Positions 9,272-17,215 of a DNA stretch of 37,063 nt are shown here, one piece after another. A program made the translations under genes and the position numbers. The notes under the pieces were generated by a model, which worked only from the letters and a program-made list of their open reading frames with translations, searched no databases and was not told where the DNA came from. The stretch's first letter is position 1. Every line of letters starts with the position of its first letter. Source of the stretch: Planctomycetota bacterium (lineage in GTDB: Bacteria > Planctomycetota > Planctomycetia > Pirellulales > UBA1268). The stretch lies in assembly GCA_027592945.1 (NCBI GenBank), contig JAQCJP010000007.1, positions 1 through 37,063 of the forward strand. Reading direction: 5' to 3'.

Positions 9272-10930
9272 ATGCTCCTCGGTGCGGTTTGCGAGCGGGA
9301 GATGATGGTTGCGCCGCGAACCCGCGGCCTCTATCTGGCCCGCGGCCTGGCAGCCGCCACCCTGCTGGCGATCATCGCCACCTGCTGGCTGGTCGTGACC
9401 GGATCCCAGAGCCTCACGACCCTCGGCGACACAGCCCGATTCGCCGCCACGCTGCTGCGAATCATGGCGCCGCTGCAGCTCTCGTTGGCGGTGCTCGTCG
9501 CCGCGCTGGTGGCCGTCCTCGCCGTTGGCGTCGAGAAGGACCGGCGGACCCTCGAACTCCTGCTTGTCAGCCGGCTGGGCGACCCGCAGCTGGTGTTAGG
9601 CAAACTCGCCGGCAGCCTCCTGCGGGTGGGGCTGCTGCTGGTGGCCGCTGCGCCGCTCTTTGCCCTGGCCTCGCTCTTTGGCGGCGTCACGCCGCCGCAG
9701 CTCAGCCGACTGTTTCTGGTGACGGCTGCCGCAGCGGTGGCGGCGGCCAGCCTCGGCAACGCGGCGGCCTTTTGGCGCGACACCACTTTTCAGGCCTTGG
9801 CCATGACTGCCTCCGCTCTGGTCGCCTGGCTCGCCTGCGGCGAGGCGGCGGCGATCGTTGGGGGAGCCCGCTGGGGTGATATCGTCTCGCCGGCCCGGGC
9901 CGCCCTGGCCTCGCTGACGCCCGGTGGCGATCGATCATTGACAGGCTTCCTGGCTGTCTCCGCCGGAATCGCGGTGATCACCAGCGGAATCGCCGTCGCT
10001 CGGGTGCGACGGTGGAATACCGCAACGGAACGCCGTCAGGAGCCTGTGGCAACCGCGGGCCGGCGGCAAGCGCGACAGGTCTGGGCCAATCCCGTGCTCT
10101 GGCGAGAGATCCGCACCAGGGCGCACGGTCGGGCGATGGTTGTGGTGCGGATCGCCTGGCTGGCCATCTTTCTCGTGGCCGTGGCGGGCGTGGCGGTCGC
10201 CGCCGATGCGGAGCGTCCCGATCGCTTTGCCGTCGCCGCCGCCGTGGTGCCGATGGTGCTGGCGAGCCTTCTGGCGATCGCGGCCCTGGCCGTGACAAGC
10301 GTGACGGCCGAACGCGATCGCGGCACGCTCGATCTGCTGCTGGTCAGCGATCTGGAGCCCAGGGAGTTCGTCTGGGGCAAGCTGCTGGGCGTGATTGCCG
10401 CTGCCAGGGAAATGGCCCTGCTGCCGCTGGTGGTCTGCGGGGCGCTCGTGCCGCTGGGAATGGCGACCGGTGAGCAGGCATTTTATATGGTCGCTGGCCT
10501 CGCGCTCTTGACCTTCTTCGCAGCCGTGCTGGGCGTTTATGCCGGGCTGTCGCACCCGATCTCGCGACAGGCGATCGCCGTGACCCTCGGCATCGTGGCC
10601 TTCCTCTCGATCGGGGTCGCCACGGCGATGCGAATCATGGTCGCCTTCGGCGGGAGCTTCGAGTTGCAACTGGCGCCCTTTCTGGCCGCGATCGTGGGAG
10701 GAGGCGTGGGCCTCTATGCGGCCCTCTCCACCCGCAACCCGTCGCCGGCGGTCGCCTGGACCTCGGCCTTGCTGCCGGCGCTGACCTTCGTGGCCATCAC
10801 CGGCTTTCTGCAGGGCAGCAGCCTGCAGGTCTTCCTGGTCACGCTCGCGGCCTACGGCTTCGCCACCCTGGCCCTCTTGATTCCCTCGATCGCCGCCTTC
10901 GACCTGCTCACCGGCCGCAGCAGCGAATGA
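9272..10930 (+). CDS. ABC-2 type transporter permease, two homologous halves
   Basis: 552 aa polytopic. Two copies of the ABC-2 motif: VEKDRRTLELLLVSRLGDPQLVLGKL and TAERDRGTLDLLLVSDLEPREFVWGKL. Confidence 0.82.
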   Translation: MLLGAVCEREMMVAPRTRGLYLARGLAAATLLAIIATCWLVVTGSQSLTTLGDTARFAATLLRIMAPLQLSLAVLVAALVAVLAVGVEKDRRTLELLLVSRLGDPQLVLGKLAGSLLRVGLLLVAAAPLFALASLFGGVTPPQLSRLFLVTAAAAVAAASLGNAAAFWRDTTFQALAMTASALVAWLACGEAAAIVGGARWGDIVSPARAALASLTPGGDRSLTGFLAVSAGIAVITSGIAVARVRRWNTATERRQEPVATAGRRQARQVWANPVLWREIRTRAHGRAMVVVRIAWLAIFLVAVAGVAVAADAERPDRFAVAAAVVPMVLASLLAIAALAVTSVTAERDRGTLDLLLVSDLEPREFVWGKLLGVIAAAREMALLPLVVCGALVPLGMATGEQAFYMVAGLALLTFFAAVLGVYAGLSHPISRQAIAVTLGIVAFLSIGVATAMRIMVAFGGSFELQLAPFLAAIVGGGVGLYAALSTRNPSPAVAWTSALLPALTFVAITGFLQGSSLQVFLVTLAAYGFATLALLIPSIAAFDLLTGRSSE

Positions 10931-10952
10931 CTCCGACAGACCAAGGCGTTTG

Positions 10953-11777
10953 TCAGCGGGTCGGGCCGCGGGGTTCGACCGCGATTACGGGCACCGCGGC
11001 AGGTTGGAGGGCGGTCAGCCGGGCGGCCGCCTCGGCAGGGGCGTCGCCCTGCGAGACGGCCCGCTGGTAGCTCTCGATGGCGTCGGCCGGACGACCGAGG
11101 GCCTCCTGGGCCAGGCCTTCCAGATAGAGCACCTCGGCCGGGAGATCGCCCGGGCCGTAGGTCTCCCCAAGAATCGCCAGCGTCGCCAGGGCCCGCTGCG
11201 GCCGGTCGAGCCGCCGGTAGGCCTCGGCCGTGTCGAGCAGCGTGCCGCGACTCTCGGCCGCCAGCGCTAGCGACCGATGGAAGTCTGCCAGAGCTGGCTG
11301 GGGCTGCCCGCGGGCCAGCGACACCTGACCACGAAGGTGCCAGGCCTCGGCGTTGCGAGGCGCCATTCGAACCGCCTCGCCAGCCAGTCGATCGGCTTCG
11401 TCGAAGAGGCCGAGCTCCAGATACATCCGACCGGCCTCGATCGAGAGCCCGGCGTCGGCCGGCGAGAGTTCGAGGGCCTTGGCGATCTGCGTGATCGCCT
11501 CCATTTCCAGGCCCCGCTGCCAGAGCACCTCGGCATAGTGCCGCCGGGCATCGACATCGAGCGGGCAGTTCTGCACGGCCTGTTCGAGGAGCGACTCTGC
11601 GCGAATCAGGTCGCTCCGGTCGGCTGCCGACAGGCCTTCGTTGCAGAGCCGGCGGGCATCGGCCACCTCCGGCGGTACAGGCCCCCGCTTCGGCATCAGG
11701 CTGCACCCCACCCCGCACGATGCGATCACGACCGCAACGCCGAAGACCGGCACGGGCAGGCGGGGAAACGCAGGCAT
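10953..11777 (-). CDS. TPR-repeat lipoprotein-like protein
   Basis: Start reassigned to MPAFPRLPVPVFGVAVVIASCGVGCSLMPK (lipobox-like LxGC region). TPR-like repeats (ADAGLSIEAGRMYLELGLFDEADRLAGEAVRM). Confidence 0.8.
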   Translation of the reverse strand: MPAFPRLPVPVFGVAVVIASCGVGCSLMPKRGPVPPEVADARRLCNEGLSAADRSDLIRAESLLEQAVQNCPLDVDARRHYAEVLWQRGLEMEAITQIAKALELSPADAGLSIEAGRMYLELGLFDEADRLAGEAVRMAPRNAEAWHLRGQVSLARGQPQPALADFHRSLALAAESRGTLLDTAEAYRRLDRPQRALATLAILGETYGPGDLPAEVLYLEGLAQEALGRPADAIESYQRAVSQGDAPAEAAARLTALQPAAVPVIAVEPRGPTR

Positions 11778-12007
11778 CAGGAGCGACGGCAGGCCACGGA
11801 GCCGGGACGATAGCGGGCCAGCCGCCGAGACAACAGACCGTCCGCCCGAGCGATTGCAAGCGGGAGGCTCCCAGTTCACCCGGCTTACCAGGGCCGCCTC
11901 GCTTGCGATGCGTGATCGGCCCAGCGGCCGCCCCGGCGGCCTTGCCCCCCTGCACTGGCCCATCTACAAGCCCCGCTCCCCCGCGTCGCGTCGGAAGAGG
12001 CTTTTCC

Positions 12008-12583
12008 TTGTCACGGCTTTCGTCACGGTTTTCTCTGCCCCTGCATGCTGTCGCCTGGACGTTCCTCATCGTCGGCTGCGACATCCGCGACGAGCAGCCC
12101 CGGGTGGAGTCCGACAGTCCCTGGCTCGAGGCGGTGGCTCGGCGGATCGAGGCCGACGCCACCGGGGAAACCGCCACCGGCTCCGACACCCGTCTGCCCG
12201 CCGAGCCGATCACCGACTTCGCCTCCGGGGCAAGGCGGGCGGCCGTCGAGCGGCTGCCGCTGCTGTTGGTCTTTCAGGCCCGCTGGTGCCGCTGGAGCGG
12301 CGAGGTCGTCGAGACGCTCCGCAGCGATGCCCGGCTCAGCGATGATGCCGGCCGCTTCGTTTGTGCAACGGTGGATGCCGACCACGACGCTGCCGTCTGC
12401 CGATCGTTCGGCGTGACGATGTTCCCGACCGTGATCGTGCTCGACGAGACGGGCCGGGAGCGGTTTCGGGCCACCGGCCGCGGAGCCCGCCGCAACCTCT
12501 CGGCAGCACTGGCTGCCGCCCTCGATCCCGGCCTCCGGGTCGGCAGCCTTCCCGATGCCCGACCCGGCCGATCCTCGCAGTGA
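12008..12583 (+). CDS. Thioredoxin-fold lipoprotein-like protein
   Basis: In-frame part of ORF 11720-12583. Likely TTG start at 12008 giving LSRLSSRFSLPLHAVAWTFLIVGCD (lipobox-like). Thioredoxin-like core LLLVFQARWCRWSGEVVETL...FVCATVDADHDAAVCRSFGVTMFPTVIVLDETG. Exact start uncertain. Confidence 0.7.
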   Translation: MSRLSSRFSLPLHAVAWTFLIVGCDIRDEQPRVESDSPWLEAVARRIEADATGETATGSDTRLPAEPITDFASGARRAAVERLPLLLVFQARWCRWSGEVVETLRSDARLSDDAGRFVCATVDADHDAAVCRSFGVTMFPTVIVLDETGRERFRATGRGARRNLSAALAAALDPGLRVGSLPDARPGRSSQ

Positions 12584-12589
12584 GTTACG

Positions 12590-13801
12590 ATGCCGCAGTC
12601 GTCACCCGCCAGCCAACCTCCGCCCGCGATGACCGCACCGGCCTCTTCCCCCGCGACCACTGCCGGCAAGCCCCCCGGGGCTGAAGGCTTCCACGCCTAC
12701 CCGTGGTGGAGCCCCCGCTTCTGGCACGGGATGCCGCTGGGGGTCTGGCTGCGACTGGTCGCCGAACACCGGGCCCGGTTTTCACCATCCCGGCTCGGCC
12801 TGGTCGCCACGATCTCGACGGCCGCCGCCTCCAACTCACTGGCCGAGCCGCTCAGCGAGGCCCGTTACCGCCGCAAGCTCAACCAGGCCCCGGCCACGCC
12901 GCCGCCGCTGTTCATCCTCGGCCACTGGCGGAGCGGGACAACCCTGCTCCACGAACTGCTGATGCTCGACGAGCGCTTCTGCTGCCCATCCACCTACCAA
13001 TGCTTCGCGCCGGGGCATTTCCTGCTGACCGAGGCGATCCTGACCCGGATGCTTGCCTGGATGATGCCCTCCAAGCGGCCGATGGACAACGTGGCGGCCG
13101 GCTGGTCGCGTCCCCAGGAAGACGAGTTCGCCCTGGCCAACATGGGTGCCCCCTCGCCCTATCGCCGGATGGCCTTTCCGCTCACCAGCCCGGCCGAGCC
13201 GGTCGCCCTCGATATCAGCAAGTTGTCTGCCGCCGACCAGGCCCGCTGGCAGGAAACCCTGCGGCAGTTCCTGACAAGACTCGCCGTCCGAGACAGCCGG
13301 CGTCCGGTGCTCAAGAGCCCGCCCCACACGGCCCGGCTCGGTATCCTCGCGCGGATGTTTCCCGAAGGTCGCTTCCTGCACGTGGTGCGGGATCCGTTCG
13401 TCGTCTTCCCGTCGACCGTTCGGCTCTGGCGATCGCTCGACCACGTGCAGGGGCTGCAGGCAGGCCCGGCCGCCGATCTCGAGGAGTATGTGTTCGCCTG
13501 CTTCGAAGAGATGTATGCAGCCTTCGAGCGGGATCGGCGAGAACTGCCGGACAACCGCCTCCACGAGGTTCGCTATGAAGATCTGGTGGCCGATCCGGTC
13601 GCCTGCCTGGCCGAGGCCTACGAGCGGCTCGAACTCGACGACTTCGCCAAAGTCAGGCCGGCCCTCGAGTCGCACGTCGCGGCGATGAAGCAATATCGGA
13701 CCAACACCTACCACCACGATGCCCAGGTCGTCGCGGAGATCACCCGCCGCTGGCGGCCCTTCATCGACCGCTATGGCTACGAGGTGCCCGAGGCCGACTG
13801 A
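12590..13801 (+). CDS. Sulfotransferase family protein
   Basis: 403 aa with PAPS-binding 5'-PSB-like motif PPPLFILGHWRSGTTLLHELL and 3'-PB-like FLHVVRDPFVVFPSTVRLWRSL. Confidence 0.88.
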   Translation: MPQSSPASQPPPAMTAPASSPATTAGKPPGAEGFHAYPWWSPRFWHGMPLGVWLRLVAEHRARFSPSRLGLVATISTAAASNSLAEPLSEARYRRKLNQAPATPPPLFILGHWRSGTTLLHELLMLDERFCCPSTYQCFAPGHFLLTEAILTRMLAWMMPSKRPMDNVAAGWSRPQEDEFALANMGAPSPYRRMAFPLTSPAEPVALDISKLSAADQARWQETLRQFLTRLAVRDSRRPVLKSPPHTARLGILARMFPEGRFLHVVRDPFVVFPSTVRLWRSLDHVQGLQAGPAADLEEYVFACFEEMYAAFERDRRELPDNRLHEVRYEDLVADPVACLAEAYERLELDDFAKVRPALESHVAAMKQYRTNTYHHDAQVVAEITRRWRPFIDRYGYEVPEAD

Positions 13802-14532
13802 GCCCGCCCCGCCGGCTGCCGCTGCCGCTGGAGCAGCTTCACCCGCGGATCGGCTTGGAGCTCCTTCTGCTCCTCGGCAAGTTCGGTCGGCGTCATCCGG
13901 ATGCTCCGCTCAAAGCGGCGGCGAGCCAGCAGCCATTGGCCGAACGCCAACGCCGCGGCCGTGAAGGCCAGGCCAGCCATCGCCCGCCAGGCGACGACCG
14001 CCACGCCCCCGACGTCGCCAGGCTCCGCAGCCCGCTGCTGGAGCACTGCCAGCGGACGGGCCGCCACGAAGCCCGTCGCCACGATCATCGCAAGCCCCGC
14101 CGCTGCCGTCAGCAGCGTGGCAAGCGTGCCACGTGAAAAGATGCGGCCCAGCCCGGCCAGCGGGTTGATCCGCTGCGGATCGAACCTCATCCGCCCGGGC
14201 TGCCAAGAAAGACCGTCGCAGGCAAAGCGGACTGCCAGACCGGCCACCGCCGACGCAGTCAGCAGGCCGACGGTAGGCATCAGGAGGGCCGCCGCGAAGG
14301 CCCAGGAAAAGCCCACGCCCCGGTTGACGGCCACGGCGGCGGTGACCGCTTCACCGATCGCATCGCGGGCCGCGGGAATCGTGTGGCGAGCCCAGGCCGG
14401 CAAGAGCAGGATGGCGACCCCGGCCGATGCCGCCCAGGCTGGCAGGTCGGCCGGAGCCCCGAGCCCCTGGCGGCGAGCCTGTTCACGCCGCCGGGGTGTG
14501 GCCGGGATCGTGCGGTCGTGGGTGTCGGCCAT
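13777..14532 (-). CDS. flhB: Flagellar export protein FlhB, C-terminally truncated
   Basis: Start reassigned to MADTHDRTIPATPRRREQARRQGLGAPADLP. FlhB-like (KI..EAR..G.v..S.eL; F.PqriNPlaGLgRIFS; ERSIRMTPTELAEEQKELQADPRVK). No NPTH motif before the stop. Confidence 0.83.
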   Translation of the reverse strand: MADTHDRTIPATPRRREQARRQGLGAPADLPAWAASAGVAILLLPAWARHTIPAARDAIGEAVTAAVAVNRGVGFSWAFAAALLMPTVGLLTASAVAGLAVRFACDGLSWQPGRMRFDPQRINPLAGLGRIFSRGTLATLLTAAAGLAMIVATGFVAARPLAVLQQRAAEPGDVGGVAVVAWRAMAGLAFTAAALAFGQWLLARRRFERSIRMTPTELAEEQKELQADPRVKLLQRQRQPAGRAQSASGTS

Positions 14533-14546
14533 TGTGATCTCCCGGC

Positions 14547-15320
14547 TCAGGGTCCAACGCCGAAACAACGCTCGAGGAGCGGTCCCGCGGCGGCCGCAAA
14601 GCCTTCTGTCCAGACGCCCGCTCCGGCATAGACCGCAGCCAATATCACCAGTGACGCCGCTGCCTGCAGCAGGCCCGCTCCCGGTGTAAAGCGAACCGTC
14701 CGCAGGCAGATCGCGGCGGCGACGTGGAAGGTGAGCACGGCCGCAACAGCCGGAGCCGCCAACGATGCGGCCAGGGCCAGGGCAAGGCCGGGCACCGCGG
14801 CCGCCTGCTCGACCAGCGCGTCAATCGATCCGCCAGCGGCCAGGCCGCCCACCGGCATGTCCGCCACGCTGTCGATGAGCCCGGCGATGATCGCCAGGTG
14901 ACCGCCGGCAGCGAGAAAGCCGGCGACTGCCATCCAGGTGGCCAGCCGAGCCGCCGCGCCCTCGCCGGCCGCGGCGTCCGGCGTGAAGTCGTCGGCCCAG
15001 GAGAGGCCCGAGATCATCCCGAGGATCTGGCCGGCCCAGGCTGCCGCGGCAAACACGATCGCCGCGGCCAGGCCCATGCCGAGGCCGACGACAGCCTCGC
15101 CGGCCAGCAGCACGAGGAGGGGCGGCCGCGGTGCCGCCGCTGCCGCCGCGGGCAACGCCACCGCCGCCAGCGCAATGACAGCCACCGCCCGCAGTCGCAG
15201 GTCGAGCCGCGGAAAGACTGGCAGTCCGCCGACGGCCACCGCCGCGGCCATCCTCGCGATCACACCGAGGGCGATCGCCGGGTCGGCGGCGAGGATTCCA
15301 GGAAGCGAATCGGCCGGCAT
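14547..15320 (-). CDS. fliR: Flagellar export protein FliR
   Basis: 257 aa with FliR-like polytopic pattern (LLAGEAVVGLGMGLAAAIVFAAAAWAGQILGMISGLSWADDFTPDA) and gene order between fliQ and flhB. Confidence 0.83.
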   Translation of the reverse strand: MPADSLPGILAADPAIALGVIARMAAAVAVGGLPVFPRLDLRLRAVAVIALAAVALPAAAAAAPRPPLLVLLAGEAVVGLGMGLAAAIVFAAAAWAGQILGMISGLSWADDFTPDAAAGEGAAARLATWMAVAGFLAAGGHLAIIAGLIDSVADMPVGGLAAGGSIDALVEQAAAVPGLALALAASLAAPAVAAVLTFHVAAAICLRTVRFTPGAGLLQAAASLVILAAVYAGAGVWTEGFAAAAGPLLERCFGVGP

Positions 15321-15324
15321 CGGT

Positions 15325-15576
15325 TCAGGGCCCCGCGGCGAGACGGAAGAGTTCGGCCAGCCGGTCGACCATCCAAGGAAGCGTCCAGAGCACCGCCAGG
15401 CCCATGACCAGCAGCCGGGGCACCAGCCCGATGATCGGCTCCTGCACCCCGGTGGCGGCCTGCACCAGCCCGGTGACCAGGCCGACTCCCAGCCCGGCCA
15501 ACAGCACGGGCGTCAGCAGGATCCCGCCGGCCAGCACCGCCTCGCGAACGAGTTCAACCAGATCGGTTCCGGTCAT
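15325..15576 (-). CDS. fliQ: Flagellar export protein FliQ
   Basis: 83 aa, two TM; LVREAVLAGGILLTPVLLAGLGVGLVTGLVQAATGVQEPIIGLVPRLLVM is the FliQ pattern. Confidence 0.88.
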   Translation of the reverse strand: MTGTDLVELVREAVLAGGILLTPVLLAGLGVGLVTGLVQAATGVQEPIIGLVPRLLVMGLAVLWTLPWMVDRLAELFRLAAGP

Positions 15577-15590
15577 TGATCCTGCCGTTG

Positions 15591-16550
15591 TCAGGAGGCG
15601 ACGAATCCGTCGAGCAGCCCTTGGACGACGAGCGTCCAGCCGTCGGCGGCGACGAAGACGAGGAGTTTGAGGGGCAGGGAGACCATCGTCGGCGGTAGCA
15701 TCACCAGCCCGGTCGAGACGACGAGCGCGGCCACCAGAATGTCGATCACGAGAAAGGGCAGCAGCAGCCGAAAGCCGATGGCGAACGCCGTCTCCAGTTC
15801 ACTGACGAGGAAGGCGGGCAGCAACGCCTCCAGCGGCACATCGTCGTAGGTGGTCGCCTGGCGGGGGCCATTGGGATGGCGGGCCAGGAAGAGCAGCATC
15901 GTGTCACGGTTGCCCGCCTCCTCGATCTGGGCGGCCATCCAGCGACGGATCGGCAGCGAGCCTCGCTCGAAGGCCGTGGCGGCGGCGATTTCCCCGTCCT
16001 GATACGGCCGGACGCCCTCGTTCCAGGCCCGCGTCCAGACCGGCCACATCACCAGGGCCGAGAGGAAGATGGCCAGCGAGGCGACGACTTGGTTGGAGGG
16101 AATCTGCGGAGCTCCGATCCCCTGGCGGAGGAGCCCCAGCACGACCGACATCCGGACGAAGCAGGTCGTCATCAGCAGCACCGCCGGAGCCAGCGTGATG
16201 ACGCCGAAGAGCACCGCCGAGGGCAGCAGGGCAGCCAGCGAGCGGCCGCTGACGAACTGCCGCAGATCAAAGGGAACAGCTGGAGCCATCGCGGGGCCTG
16301 TCCCGTCGGCCGGAATCGCCGCGGACTCGACGGCCGGCAGGAGATCGTCATCCGGAGCTCGGGCCGCCTTGGGATCGAGGCCTGTCGCTTCGACCGGTGG
16401 TGGCGAAGCGGGAACGGAGGCGAACTCGGCGATCGGCACGGTGGCCGGCGTGTTGGCTGCCGCTTCTGCCGCGACGATCTGGCCGGCCCAGGCGGTGAAG
16501 AGCACCGCAGCGAGCCAGCCCACGGCGATTCGGGGGCCGCGGCCGATCAT
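15591..16550 (-). CDS. fliP: Flagellar export protein FliP
   Basis: 319 aa: TCFVRMSVVLGLLRQGIGAPQIPSNQVVASLAIFLSALVMWPVW ... LPAFLVSELETAFAIGFRLLLPFLVIDILVAALVVSTGLVMLPPTMVSLPLKLLVFV is diagnostic for FliP. Confidence 0.95.
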   Translation of the reverse strand: MIGRGPRIAVGWLAAVLFTAWAGQIVAAEAAANTPATVPIAEFASVPASPPPVEATGLDPKAARAPDDDLLPAVESAAIPADGTGPAMAPAVPFDLRQFVSGRSLAALLPSAVLFGVITLAPAVLLMTTCFVRMSVVLGLLRQGIGAPQIPSNQVVASLAIFLSALVMWPVWTRAWNEGVRPYQDGEIAAATAFERGSLPIRRWMAAQIEEAGNRDTMLLFLARHPNGPRQATTYDDVPLEALLPAFLVSELETAFAIGFRLLLPFLVIDILVAALVVSTGLVMLPPTMVSLPLKLLVFVAADGWTLVVQGLLDGFVAS

Positions 16551-17215
16551 GCTGCCTCCCCGCCGGCCGGCTCCGGGCGAACAGTGGAGACGGGCCGGGG
16601 TCGGGGCGGCGTCGTGCCGTTCGGCACGCCGCGAGCAGACCGGCCGGCGGTGCAGGCCGCGACGATCCGCTCGGTGGCCCCTGGATCAGTGAGTTCGGCG
16701 AGCGTCTGACTGCCGGCCGACGAGACGGCAACCAGGAGGGTTCGTGGGCCGAACCGGACCACTCGCACGGCGTGCTGGCCGCCGAGCGAGCCCTCCCCGA
16801 GCACATCGAAGACATCCGGCGGCAGTGATCGGGCGGCTCGCAAGGGCTTGAGGCGAAAGGCCGCCAACACGAGAAATGCCGCGGCGATGGCCAGCAGGAA
16901 TGTCCAGTTGCCTGCCTGCGGCACGACCGATGCAGCAGGCTTCTTCGAGTCAGTCGTGGTATCCGGAGCCGCCAGCGGCAGCGGGTGGTCGATCCGGCTG
17001 GTGGCGGCCTCAAAGGCGGCCGGTCGCACCTCGCCCTCAGCCCCTTCGCGTTCCATCGATACGCCATCGGCGAGCGGCGGCAGCGGTGCGACCGGGTCGT
17101 CGGCGAGCAAGGTTCCCGCCGCCAGCAAAAGCCCGGTCGTCAGCAGCAGCACGCGCCGCCCGGCCATCGGCCCACGGCCGGGTTGCCGCCGCGATTTCGC
17201 GGTTCGGTTCGTCAT
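16547..17215 (-). CDS. fliO: FliO-like flagellar biosynthesis protein
   Basis: Signal/TM plus small cytoplasmic domain (LGEGSLGGQHAVRVVRFGPRTLLVAVSSAGSQTLAEL) immediately upstream of fliP with ATGA overlap. Confidence 0.72.
   Translation of the reverse strand: MTNRTAKSRRQPGRGPMAGRRVLLLTTGLLLAAGTLLADDPVAPLPPLADGVSMEREGAEGEVRPAAFEAATSRIDHPLPLAAPDTTTDSKKPAASVVPQAGNWTFLLAIAAAFLVLAAFRLKPLRAARSLPPDVFDVLGEGSLGGQHAVRVVRFGPRTLLVAVSSAGSQTLAELTDPGATERIVAACTAGRSARGVPNGTTPPRPRPVSTVRPEPAGGEAA

Noticed and set aside
12836-13717. 293-aa minus-strand ORF as a possible detached FlhB C-terminal domain
   Set aside because: Antisense to the sulfotransferase; contains no NPTH or FlhB-like pattern.
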